Shown here: piece by piece, positions 24,002 to 34,735 of the stretch
Numbering within the stretch: position 1 is the stretch's first letter
Layout of the letters: every line of letters starts with the position of its first letter
NCBI RefSeq assembly: GCF_910592395.1
Contig: NC_088313.1
Span: 8,434,501-8,498,500, forward strand
DNA: 64,000 bases
Source of the DNA: Lineus longissimus
Lineage: Eukaryota; Nemertea; Pilidiophora; Heteronemertea; Lineidae
Direction of reading: 5' to 3'
Position numbers and translations under genes: made by a program
Notes under the pieces: model-generated
The model's input: the letters and a program-made list of their open reading frames with translations, nothing else
Database searches by the model: none
What the model was told of the DNA's origin: nothing

Positions 24002-25559
24002 GTGTCTGAATACTTTTATTGTTTTGTCCATAAGTTAAAAATTACGTCGAGATTTCGGTGATGTTCTTTTGTTGGCACCCGCACAAAATGTTCATGCACT
24101 TGCACAATATTTCTGTACCCTTAGTACGAATAAACATACATATATATAAAATTTGAAGAATCTCAGACAAATAGTAGTGAATATATCAACTTTAAGTCGA
24201 ATTTTTATAGTTTGACCTTTCTGACCTTGGAAACTAGGTCAAGGTTAAAATGTTACAAGCTCTATGTCAATTTAATCAATAATTCACCTTTGAAGATCAC
24301 AAAGTGAAGGTTTCTTGATATAACTGACATTGAGTGTTATGTCATGACCTGACCTAATTACACCTGAAAAGTACGTCACATTGACCTGAATTTTCGTAAA
24401 TATGTACAGATGCCCAATAGGTGTCTACATATCAAATTTGAAGGGTCTAGGATAATTAATGACAAAACGTGCTACCTTCGCTGAAATTTTAGAGTTTGAC
24501 CTATGTGACCTTCAAAAGTAGGTCAAATCAGAAACCCGCATATTATGTCATGTAGTCTCATCAGAAGTATTGACAGTAACAATTTCATTGTTCTAGCTAT
24601 CAGCGTTCATGAGATATTGACAAAATAAGGTTTTCCAAGATGGCTGCCTGGAGCCCAACAAAAGTTGGTCACATTGACCTACTTTTTTGGTCAATATGGA
24701 GAGATGCTCAATAAGTGTCTACATACCAAATTTAAAGAGTCTACAACAAGTGATGACGAAACGTGCCACCTGCGGTGAAATTATAGAGTTTGACCTCTGA
24801 AACCTTGAAAAGTAGGTCAAATCAAAAACCCGGGTATTATGTCATGTAGTCTCTTCAGAGGTATCCACACAAAAAAATTCAAGATCCTAGCTATCAGCAT
24901 TCATGAGATATTGACAAAATAAGGTTTTCAAAGATGGCCGCCTGGCGCCCAGAAAGTAGGTCAAATTGCAATGATTTTCGGTATGTCAGGTCATGCTGTC
25001 ATAAGACATCCACAAACCAAGTTTCAACCTCCTAGACTCAATGGTGAGCAAACGTGCCACCATTGTTGACGGCCGCTGGACGGACGGCCCGACGGACAGA
25101 CGGACGACGGACAAGACGTGACGACATAAGCTCACCCAGGTGAGCTAAAAAACCCTACCCTAAGTTTCTTGAAGAAACACTACTCTAGCCTAAAATCTAC
25201 AAAGTCACAAAATATAAAAATATAACATGAAACAAACACATTTTTATAACTCCAATAGACGTATGGACAATCTCAAAAATAGTGCCGTTTGAGTATCATC
25301 CATATGATATGATGCAATGTGACAATTTGGGCACTTTATATGTATGCAAATTGATCAAGTATGTATTGAAGTTTACAAATTGAAATACCACATACATGTC
25401 CAGCTGATGAATTACTACGGTAAAACTCACATTCAAACTTAACAGTACAGCAGTTTAAATTTTGACTACAATCTACAAAAATGTAGACTTTCAATGTTAA
25501 TGAGCTTCATTCCGTCGCACAAATATAACATTTTTTTCCAACAAACTTAATAATAGAAT

Positions 25560-26034
25560 AATTACAGTGGGTACTCAATTAAATGCTCTTTCCTAGAATT
25601 TACTAAGTCAAGATGAATGAGGTCTAGAAGGGGGGACTAGGCCTTGGAAATAAGCCCGGTTTACCATTTTTAACAAGTGAAGCATTCGGCCTTCATGTAA
25701 CAGACAATCATCAAGTTCATGGAATCGGGGTCCGTTTAAACTTTTTCATGGTTCCTACTTTACTAGGGCATCAACACTTTCCAATACTGACAAATGGGCC
25801 TTTTCTCAAATGACATAATAAAAACCAAATAACATGAAACATACGTCGCTACTTATTGAAAAGTCGTGACTATTGGGAAATGACCTTCTTTATAATTATA
25901 TAGCCCGTTGTGGTCCTAAAATGCAAAATTTAATGAGGAAATCCTGGTGTCAGTCAATCATGCCACAAAACCAGCAAATTAAGTACCCACTGTATATTAC
26001 ATATGAATAGTACGCAACACCAAAGCAAAAGGGA
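25560..26034. other. Spacer; no gene seen
   Basis: AT-rich DNA between the duplication and the next gene fragment, with no supported coding region or repeat structure. Confidence 0.4.
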
Positions 26035-26863
26035 TTACTGCTGCTCTTCGAGGTTGGTTGGTCGTTCCTCGGCCGAACGCACAGTCCAGCTTAGCGCACG
26101 AGCAGCTGCAGGAGTTGGCCGATTTGAATAAACCCTGTCTCGCACTCTTCTTGTCATCATCTTTGTTTGTCTTGATGAACGTGACTCATCACAGATTTTG
26201 CGCAACTTCTTTTTTATGCTACGCATTTTTTTCGATTCCCACTTGAGGCGTTTGACAACAAAAACATTACTTTCAATCCCCGTCTTATCACTTTTCAATG
26301 TCACTTTCTTCGGAACTCATGAATTCGGGGGCCATGATTCCTTCCGCTTTCCTTACTCCGTCTTCGTCCCAACCACTCGCTTGCAAAGCTCTTTCGAGTT
26401 GTTCACACTTCTGCAAAATACAAGGGAAAACGCTTTCACTTTCTAGTGCAATGGGTGTACTGTACACTCCAGCAGGGCATTGTGCACTCTGCATCATCTA
26501 TTTGCATAACTAACCTCCAAGATGCAAGATGTACTGCAACAATCTAAGACAAATAGGATTTCAACAAGCTACCAAGCAGCCTGCAGATTGGACCATATTT
26601 AGCAACTGTCCACCAATGATACAAGTAGTAATTTTCTGTGCACGCTTAATCAATCCAGCATGGGACCAGACATGTCAGAAAGAAACGGCTGGCAGTCATT
26701 CAAAAAATACTAACCTCTCTAAGACGTATTTGCCGGCGGCACTTAATCTTATGGGCATTGTCTATCCCCTTCGATTTACGTTTATCCTGGTCTCTCAGGC
26801 TTCGGAAGTAGATCCTTAATGCCTCTGTAACGATATTCGTATCAATTACAAAGGAGCAACAAT
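26035..26863 (-). pseudogene. Broken gene with acidic MSSEES motif, two exons
   Basis: Exon a (upper limit uncertain, to 26715) encodes a basic helical stretch with TEALRIYFRSLRDQDKRKSK and KIKCRRQIRLRE and ends at a GTTAGT donor. Exon b starts at 26410 after TTGTATTTTGCAG in matching phase 0, with KCEQLERALQASGW, then APEFMSSEESDIEK. A frameshift follows near 26290. The next frame continues with FVVKRLKWESKKMRSIKKKL and a basic Arg-rich tail to 26035. The acidic-then-basic layout resembles a multicopy invertebrate protein family that I cannot name and that may travel with transposons. Function unknown; this copy is broken. Confidence 0.5.
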
Positions 26864-27089
26864 GGAACTTTTTGCAGGTGTCAGCAAAGTGCAATTGTAA
26901 TTAAATTTGTAATGAATAGTAAAATATATAGCCAGGACTTGCAAAAGTAGCCTCTTGCACCCTATCTCGCATCATCATGTCACCAACAACACTCAAATCT
27001 TTTCAACGTCAGGCATTTCTATTCTAGCAATAATCACCTGGCAAGATATTCAAAATCAAAGTGATTTAACTGAACCACATGTACATTGT

Positions 27090-27767
27090 CGGCTGTTATA
27101 AAACGCGGATTCCGCGGAAATCCTCGGAAAAATCACAAAGCCGCCAGTAAATACGCGCATAATATTTAATGATAATTACTACCAGTTATCTGCACATTTC
27201 ATCGGTCAGATTTTAATCCTCTGGAGCGCCATTCATGCCATTCCGATCGACTCTTCCCTCTTTTTTTCTTGGTGTTGATAAACTTTGCATGTTATCTTCG
27301 ACACCACCGTGGTTCCTTCCCTAACGGAACACATTGCGAGGCTGCTTTCAAGTGTGATTGATGCCCGGATTGATGTACGTTACGGTATATGCCTCCTTCA
27401 AATATAAGTCTATGACGAACTGAATTCTGGTCTACGAAATTTTTTTAGGACAATCTCCTTGCAGCTCGAACCTAACCAACCATATGCGACTGCACATTGG
27501 AGTCTATTTTAAGAAATCACAAAAACTTACTTCGCGGCCCGTCTAGCGTATAAGTTTATTTCAAACTACAAGGTGCTTGTGATTTACGGCGCATACAGCG
27601 CACCATATAACGGGGATTCCCAAAGACGTTGTCACCAGGAGTACTTCATGCGCACAACAATGCACACTACTAATATGAAAAACTCTCACCTGCGGTTCAG
27701 GTAGCCACCCTGTAGACAAGTTAGATTTTTCCGCGGATTTCCGCGGAATCCGCCTTTATAACAGCCG
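27090..27767. mobile_element. MULE-like MITE family M, copy 1
   Basis: A 678-bp element with inverted ends CGGCTGTTATAAA followed by a GC-rich block of CCGCGGA repeats. A perfect 9-bp target duplication GTACATTGT lies at 27081-27089 and 27768-27776. No coding capacity seen. A second copy is at 61045-61751. Confidence 0.88.
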
Positions 27768-27776
27768 GTACATTGT

Positions 27777-28327
27777 ACAAAAAACAGGAATTGCCTGGTT
27801 GTGAGAATATTGTTTTAAAGAAGGACCAGCAGTGGGTACATGCAGTTGTCTTGTTTCACAGTTGTTTTCTAGAAGACTGAATCACAGCTGTAGCATTCAC
27901 AAACGTGAAACTGTATTTTTTTGAAGAACTTTTTCTGCTAACTCATGTTACTGGTGTTGAAATACAAAAACCTACCTTCAATACGCAAATGTGGAAAGTC
28001 GCCTTTCCCACTGACATAAATCACAGCCTTGATGATGCGCTGGGTGACGTCCATGTTGGTGGCAGAATTAAACCTGAGAAAAGAGGCCATTAATTTAAAA
28101 AGTAAATGAAATGGCTGGGGGCATTAAAAACAGAGGTTGAATTTTCCCTCGATTCACTCGTTTTGAAACTTTCCCACAAAAATTTCAGGGTTTACAGTAC
28201 CAGTCTCATGTCTGTACTAACACGTGTTTTGGCTAATCGTTAGGGGAGTCTATAAAATTAGCCCGGTGTCCGACGTCGTATCCTGTGGCACGTTTCTTAA
28301 CCGCTGGTGCTATGATGAACTCGAAAC
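27777..28327. other. Spacer; no gene seen
   Basis: No supported coding region. A short possible exon around 27990-28090 has no partner that I can identify. Confidence 0.35.
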
Positions 28328-28813
28328 TGCAATATGCAACTCTCTTTTTAGCACAGAACCGCACTTAAAGAGTTCACACCGGTTTAGCACAGCACCGCAC
28401 TTGACCAGTGATCGACGTCACATATGTTAGGATGACTTTGTTGGTATTTATTCAACATTTATTCAACATGCACAGGTGAAAAACATATTTTGAATTGAAT
28501 CAAAGGGTATTAGTATTGCTGAAAAGTATTTGATCCCAACATGGGATGGTACTTACATTGTACCTAATGCTGCTGAAATAAATCTTTGATTGAGGCCCAG
28601 TCGCCTTGAATCATATCATCAATGGATCAATTCATCAAAGGATTGAAGTGAATGTTGAAAAAAATATCAACGAAGAACACACTGCGATATGCAACTCTCT
28701 TTTTAGCACAGAACCGCACTTAAAGAGTTCACAACGGTTTAGCACAGCACCGCACTTGACCAGTGATCGACGTCACATAATGTTAGGATGACTTTGTTGG
28801 TATTTATTCAACA
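28328..28813 (+). repeat. Direct duplication of a 135-bp block, 355 bp apart
   Basis: 28328-28464 and 28683-28813 are almost identical (gcaactctctttttagcaca through gttggtatttattcaacat). Inside each block the phrase ttagcacag(a/c)accgcactt also occurs twice. No coding function inferred. Confidence 0.75.
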
Positions 28814-29272
28814 TCGACATCATTTGTTGCGATTCATTCTCACACACTAGTCTATATGCCATTGCCACCATTTGTTAAGATAAATTTTGTTGGTATTCAG
28901 CAGGGACTTCACCAGCATCATTCCTAATCCTAATCCTGATAGAATAGAATTACTAAATGAAACAGAAACAAACCGAAAATCAATACATTCATCCCTTTCC
29001 TGTATGCCTCAAACCCATTTCAACCAGATGCAAGGCAGTACAACTTGCCCTCGAGTCCGACAAAGTCACATTTTATCAACCATGTCAATCAATGTACACT
29101 TACATTTCTTCAAAGTTGTAACCATCAAAGTCATCCTTCCTGGCAAGTTCTTTGTAAATGTCTCTGGTCTTCCTCTGGAAAGAAATGGCACAAAATAAGC
29201 TAGCTTTGTAACCACCATGGTAGGGGGTTTAACCGGGCCTTACTTTTCTCATGGACGTCACATCATGGAAAC

Positions 29273-30265
29273 GGTAGTATGTAAACACTGAAACGTTTCA
29301 AAAGAAACAGGTCAAACGAAACGAGTCAAATAAATGGTCAAAACGTGAAATTGAAAATGCACTATGTGGATGTGTCGTTTTTCAAGGCTCTGTTTTGTAT
29401 TTTTACCGCATAAAAGCCACAGAAATTCAAACAGAAAGCGATTAATTATAAATAGATTTACCACAGTCCGTTCAGCTCTTTCACAATTTAGATAAACCGG
29501 TATTTCCCCACGTAACCTCGTACCCTGCCCAAATATTTAGCGCTATTGTATACTTTAACGACAATAACGACGATTTATTGGAACACGTTGAATTGAACAT
29601 GTCCAATTTTGCCTTGAACTCTTTCGAACGTAGCACTCAGACACGGAGCATCAGCAGATCAGAGGTCATAGCATTATTCATGTTATTCCGCATTTCATCT
29701 GGCATTTCCCTGCCCTAATTGGCCGCCATTATTGCCGAATGTGCTGGATCCACTCATTTCATTATTACAAGATGTTCAAAGCATATATTGATGCGAAACG
29801 TTAAGACATGATAAGGGTGATTGTTTAATTTTAAACGCCATAACCTTTTGTTATTTCGTCCCCAAATAGAGTACGAATATGTGGCCGCGGCCATTTTCAG
29901 TTCACAATCGCGATCGCAATGCATAATGTACAGTGATTCGCCAACATGGAAGCCAATTCGGGCAGAAATAATATTTTGAATATCAACTCTGCTTTTGGAC
30001 ATTGGCACGGGGACGAGGCTGATTTACTTATTACGCTGAAAATGTGGAATGCCAAGGCGTGTCGCCGTGTTGCAAACAATTTACCAAATTCATCACCTAA
30101 AAATCGATCCAGACTATCAAAGTACACAAACAGAATTATTGTAATCATTATAACAGATCATGAGTATAATTATTCAGTAATATTCATTTTTATGCTATAT
30201 TTTTATTTTTGACTTGTTTCGTTTGACCTGTTTCTTTTGAAACGTTTCAGTGTTTACATACTACC
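29273..30265. mobile_element. 993-bp element with 52-bp inverted ends, superfamily unknown
   Basis: Both ends read GGTAGTATGTAAACACTGAA and continue with AACGTTTCAAAAGAAACAGG for about 52 bp of near-perfect match. I see no clear target duplication. An open frame at 29946-30212 (88 codons, ATG start) lies inside but has no motif I recognise, so the element is probably non-autonomous. The right end abuts the BEL/Pao fragment. Confidence 0.7.
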
Positions 30266-30823
30266 ATCACATTATAACCAATGATCGGGTGCTTCACTGT
30301 GTCTGCTGTGGCCACTAACATCAGGACTCGAAGCGATTTTTGTGGGGTGTCATCAGATGTGACCAAAGTTCACCTCCACCCATCCGGTAAACGGAACCAC
30401 GGTGCCATTTGCAGCACCCAACACCAGAGGTTCAGCGAGTAGGTCAGAAATATCTCTGACAACAGCATTAGGCAGATGTGTTGTCAACCAGGCTTCCGAG
30501 ACGATGAACACCTGTGCTCCCGTATCCCACAAGGCGACACAACTAACTCCGTCGAGACGACACTTAATCAGACATTTGCGTCCCACGAGTGTTACTAGTT
30601 TGTCCCTCTTGAGATCACGTGACATTCCTGCGTCAATATCAAACAAATCCGCCGTACTTGCCGACTCTGGGGACTCTGATCTGGTATTGGCCAGAGGTGG
30701 GCCTAATGCCTGTCCCGCGGCATTAGCCCCTGACGGTTTAACTTAGCCTTTTTGCAACCCCTTGAAAAGTGTTTATCACTGCCGCACAACCAACAGTGTT
30801 CACAGCGATCCTTATTTGCGGCA

Positions 30824-32397
30824 CAAGGAGGATACCGCGGTGACGTCACGGCTTTTCCAAGATGGCGCTGCATATTGTAAACAAACTCGATCCACGGCCA
30901 AGGGAAAATCAAGTCATCAAAAAAGTTAGATTTTTCGCATCAAATCAGAGTTATTAGTACTTTTCTGCTATGAAATAAGTCTTCAGACAATAAGCTATCA
31001 TTTGAACAATGAAAAGTGCTGTTTTGATGGGGAAAAATAGGGTTTTTTAAACCAAATAGCCGGGCACCGATCTTCCAAAATTAGCGATGGTTTCAAAACA
31101 GTCTCCCAGATATGGGGCAATCTCTTCATTATCATAATGGATTTGGAGACATGTTTACAGATTTTACAAGTTCGAGACCTGTAATACCTAAAACTCGCAT
31201 AGATCCCCATAGATCCCCTCTATTTGTCGAGTTAGCGCCCCTGTAAGATCATGCATTTTCGGACACTAGAACGAAATCTTCCTGCGGATATCGCGGTTTC
31301 GGTGATGATTTAAGGAGAAATTGACTGTTCTTAGAGTTGTATGGGACAGAAATGAGTTCATACTTCATGAATACATGAATATATTATGATATGGGCGGGC
31401 TTCTAAGTCAAAACAATAACAAACTCAACTGCATCTCTACTGTATATTGCGTAGTGCATTGCCTAGTGTATTTCGTAGTGTATTTTAGCGGATACATTAT
31501 TTCCGCACTTTGGCCACGCCAAACGTCTTTTTTATTCGTGGAAGTTAATCTGCTCTGTAAATTTTATTTTACACAGGAAGAATCCATACTAGGTATTGCA
31601 ATATTTCATGTCTATTGGTGTTTTTGTGTACAGGAGCGCACCAGACAGTGAGACGTGGAGATGCGTTCAGTGCTGGTGCATCCTGAGCTTCAGGTTTTTG
31701 ATACTCCTACGTCCCGTACAAAACCCTGAGAAAATCCATTAGAATCGACAGCGAAGGGTGGCTGTTCTGATAACCTGATACACTGTGCATAATGTATGTA
31801 TATATAGTGTTTTATATGACAATAAAATGTATATGAATAAAGTTTAAGATAATCCTATCGTTAAATCGTTTTATACTTCGTCGATTCTATGCTGTTAAAC
31901 ATTGTGTAGACGTGTAATTGTGTTTTAATTAAGTAATGAAATAAATTTGCAGCGGGGTGCGCGCAATACGAAGGAACAGCACTGAAAAATTCAGAATTTT
32001 CATAAATACCCGGATGTTCTAAAAATAGCAGCTAATGAAAATACGCGTTGCATTGAAATTTAACTAACCTACCTCGGACCCGAGCCCTATGGCGCAAAAG
32101 ACTATACAATCGATAGTGCATCTGAGAGCATTAATTCCTGGGTCCGTGGTTTACGAATTTCCGAGACTCAAATACAACCGACGCTCTGATTGGGCGCTTT
32201 TTTTTCTACCGCTACAATCCGTCTGAAGGGCATGGATTTCCCCAGGGGTTTGTAATAGCGAGAGCTGGAGCATATGGAAAACCACTGGGTGCCGAGGATG
32301 GTGCTGGTGCTGTCAGTAGACTGAATCTGATTGGCCATAGCGATCACTAATATGGGTCGGGATCACGTGATGTGACGTCACCGCGGTATCCTCCTTG
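30824..32397. mobile_element. 1.57 kb MULE-like element inside the BEL/Pao gag
   Basis: Inverted ends CAAGGAGGATACCGCGGTGA run for 26 bp and are flanked by a perfect 9-bp target duplication TTTGCGGCA (30815-30823 and 32398-32406). No reading frame longer than about 90 codons has a recognisable motif, so it is non-autonomous. It split the zinc-knuckle region of the BEL/Pao gag and is therefore younger than that copy. Confidence 0.88.
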
Positions 32398-32689
32398 TTT
32401 GCGGCAATACAAGTTTGGCATACTCGTTATCTTCTTTCCTTTGGCGCACCTGACCCACGAGACCGGACATCGGGTTTTTCCGCTGTGTTCTGGGAGCCTT
32501 GTTTCGTAAGTTGATCCTGGATGGCCTTAACCTGTGCGGTAAGGGCAGCCAACTGTACACCAAGCCCATCGGTTTCAGCCGCTATAAGTTGCACATGTAC
32601 TTTGGAGCAGACTTTGGAACAGAAGAATCCGAAGAACCGATCTTCTGAATTCGCCTGACCTCCATTTTGATATTCTGTTTTTTTAGCTC

Positions 32690-32738
32690 ACCTCTTAGCA
32701 GAGGTGAGCTTATCCCATACCGTGGCGTCCGTCGTCCA

Positions 32739-32770
<32 letters not shown>

Positions 32771-33680
32771 CGTCGTCCGTTAGCAGGGCACGTTTCGTAA
32801 CTGTTAGAGCTATTGAGTTGAAACTTGGTAGACATGTACCCTTATGTAATGACACCTTGGAGACCAAGTTTCGGTCCGATTCGTTTCATGGTTTGGCCAC
32901 CAGGGGGCCAAACATTAAAAGTGAAAATATGCAATATCTCCCTTAATAGTAGTCGGGAAATTTTGAAAAAAATATGGTAGGTACTTCTAGCAAAGGTGCA
33001 TCATATATCCTCCGGGTTTTTGATTTGACCTCCTTTTCAAGGTCACAGAGGTCAAATGGTGTAAATTGGCCGTTAGGATGTAACGATGGCACGTTTCTAA
33101 ACTGCAATGACTATTGATACCAAATTTGGTACACATTTACCCCTTAGTCAGGTGATCTCAGGGACCGAAGTTTGGTCCAATATGATTCACCACTTGACCA
33201 CCAGGGGGCAAAATCCAAAAACCTTAAAAATGTGATTATTCCTTAACTTCTTGCCCGATTGCCACCAATTTGATATCATGGGTACATCTAACCACCATAC
33301 AGTATATGTCACACAAATTTTTAATTTGACCTTCTTGTCAAGGTCACAGAGGTCAAATGGCGTAAATTCGCTGTCAGGCCGTAACTATGGCACGTTTCTT
33401 AACTGCAATGACTATTGATCACAAATTAAGTACACATGTACCCCTTGGTCAGGTGATCTCAGGTACCGAAGTTTGGTGCGATCTGATTTGCCGTTTGGCC
33501 TCCAGGGAGGGGGCCAAATCCTAAATTCTTCAAAATGCCATTATTTCCAGTAATGACTTGCCCGATTGGCACCAATTTTATATCATAGGTACATCTAATT
33601 CTAACAACCATTCAATGTGTCACCCGGGTCTTCTTTGATTTGACCTACTTTTCAAGGTCACAGAGGTCGAATGTACTGTA
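32690..33680 (+). repeat. Dispersed repeat starting TTTTTAGCTCACC (copy 3): hairpin, (CGT)n and three 300-bp units
   Basis: Starts with the hairpin AGCTCACCTCT-TAGC-AGAGGTGAGCT. Next comes a CGT microsatellite (about 32737-32770). Three diverged units of about 300 bp follow, each with ggcacgtttc, gaccaagtttcggtcc-like and caaggtcacagaggtcaaat phrases. It interrupts the BEL/Pao gag. Confidence 0.75.
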
Positions 33681-34474
33681 AATTGGCCATTTTGGGGAAA
33701 TTGTAATTGCTTGGACCTACATCAAACCTAACACTACATGACACAATACCATGCTCTTTATCCATCTTTCCTCCACATGAGGTGAGCACAATGGCCCTGG
33801 CCATTTCATTAAAGCCAGGGAGAATGGACTGCCTCATCATGGAATCAACAAGTGCTGTATCGTACTGCACTCCAGATCCAGCCTCCTTTGACGCAAACGT
33901 AACCTTCTGTCGCAGGTCAAGTGCTCGCATCAGGTATTCCTCAGGCGTTTCGGTTGATGTTTGGGTGAGGTTGATCAAGTCCTTATATCTTTCTCTTTAA
34001 AGTGGTACCTTAAAAACTTGCGGAGAGTCATAAGGTTCAGATCGGACTTTCCCTCCAGAAAACTTCTGAGGGTGGTCCCTGCATGTTGTGACTGCACGGA
34101 TTACAGCTACCACAATCTCCCTCTCTGGATATTTTTGGGGACTCCTGCCTCAATCTGGTGAGCCAGACTGCCGAATGTCAATTTTTCCTTGTCACCTCTT
34201 TCTCCAATCTGTCCATTTATTTTAAACTCCCGCCGGACATAAACCTTGTGTTAGGCTTAGGGTCAATGCGCGCACCAGTACGTTGTGGGGTACCAACTCG
34301 CATCTGAACTTCCTGGAACTTGGCCAGGAGCTCTGTGTAGTCTTTCAGGTTCAGTCTTCCGAGCACACACAAATAAAATCATCGACAGCGATTTGAGCGA
34401 TCCACGAATCGGCTCAACAAAAACACGTATTCCTCTCGAATATCGGCATCAATCAGCACAATAACAGTCAATAA

Positions 34475-34492
34475 ATCTCGGTGGGACCTCCA
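34475..34492 (-). other. Primer-binding site of the BEL/Pao element
   Basis: On minus the sequence TGGAGGTCCCACCGAGAT lies 2 nt from the end of the putative LTR. Its complement ends in CCA and looks like a tRNA 3' end with part of the T arm, as expected for a primer tRNA. Gag begins downstream. Confidence 0.7.
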
Positions 34493-34494
34493 AA

Positions 34495-34735
34495 TGTTAA
34501 ATGTTAAATACGAAGAGTAGACAATGTTCTTGGAATCGTAAACTGCATATATTTCACTTCAATCGAGTAGGGTGTACATGAATGTAACAATGATATCGTG
34601 GTTTCACACACGAGACTGAGGTATGTAAGCCTTTTGGGCCTTTATCAACAACTACGATGCAGTATACACGTGCCAAGGAATTTGGGATCTAAGACAGGAC
34701 AATATTAGCAACCGCAACAAGAGCGCCCCCATGGT
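34495..34735 (-). repeat. Putative 5' LTR of the BEL/Pao element
   Basis: The 3' end is TTAACA immediately before the primer-binding site. The 5' boundary is uncertain and lies where the integrase coding sequence of the neighbouring pol fragment stops, near 34730-34740. A partner LTR was not found in the window. Confidence 0.5.

Larger units (their letters stand above)
20750..24140 (+). mobile_element. 5'-truncated CR1/Jockey-type LINE, inactive
   Basis: Contains the end of ORF1 and a full-length but damaged ORF2. It interrupts the surrounding repeat, whose sequence caataggtgtctccaca-like breaks near 20746 and resumes near 24140. No clear poly(A) tail; the 3' end is a TA-rich run. Clade assignment (CR1-like, endonuclease plus RT, no RNase H seen) comes from general motif order only. 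Confidence 0.75.
20536..25144 (+). mobile_element. Composite insertion: tandem-structured repeat containing a LINE
   Basis: Absent from the paralogous site at about 19573. CTAAA stands on both sides (20531-20535 and 25145-25149). The outer parts (20536-20750 and 24140-25144) are repeats of about 270-300 bp rich in gtttgacct, aaggtca and atggccgcctgg. The right end is a block of tandem CGGAC-type sequence followed by AGCTCACCCAGGTGAGCT, the terminal hairpin seen in the other copies of this family. A non-LTR retrotransposon interrupts it. Confidence 0.65.
19435..25560 (+). repeat. Tandem duplication of about 1 kb, second copy split by a 4.6 kb insertion
   Basis: Copy 1 is about 19435-20400. 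Copy 2 is 20405-20535 continued at 25145-25560. Shared landmarks are a block starting gcgcagcacc, a block ending gctaatctaaa, the block ctactctagcctaaaatcta, and ccacatacatgtcc. Copy 1 provides the empty site for the insertion in copy 2, and copy 2 provides the empty site for the MITE in copy 1. Confidence 0.75.
30353..34474 (-). pseudogene. BEL/Pao retrotransposon gag and protease remains
   Basis: On minus, from the primer-binding site downward, several frames encode a Gag: a helical region at 33978-33690 (LMRALDLRQKVTF, VDSMMRQSILPGF), a coiled coil near 32570-32430 (LAALTAQVKAIQDQL), and a CCHC knuckle at about 30785 (CWLCGSDKHFSRGC). An aspartic protease follows (30646-30353) with the active-site motif ALWDTGAQVFIVS. 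The reading is broken by stops and frameshifts, by a dispersed repeat (32690-33680) and by a MULE-like element (30824-32397). No RT follows on this side, so the element is truncated after the protease. Inactive. Confidence 0.75.

Noticed and set aside
32704-32946. Arg-rich frame on plus
   Set aside because: It is produced by the CGT microsatellite in the dispersed repeat.
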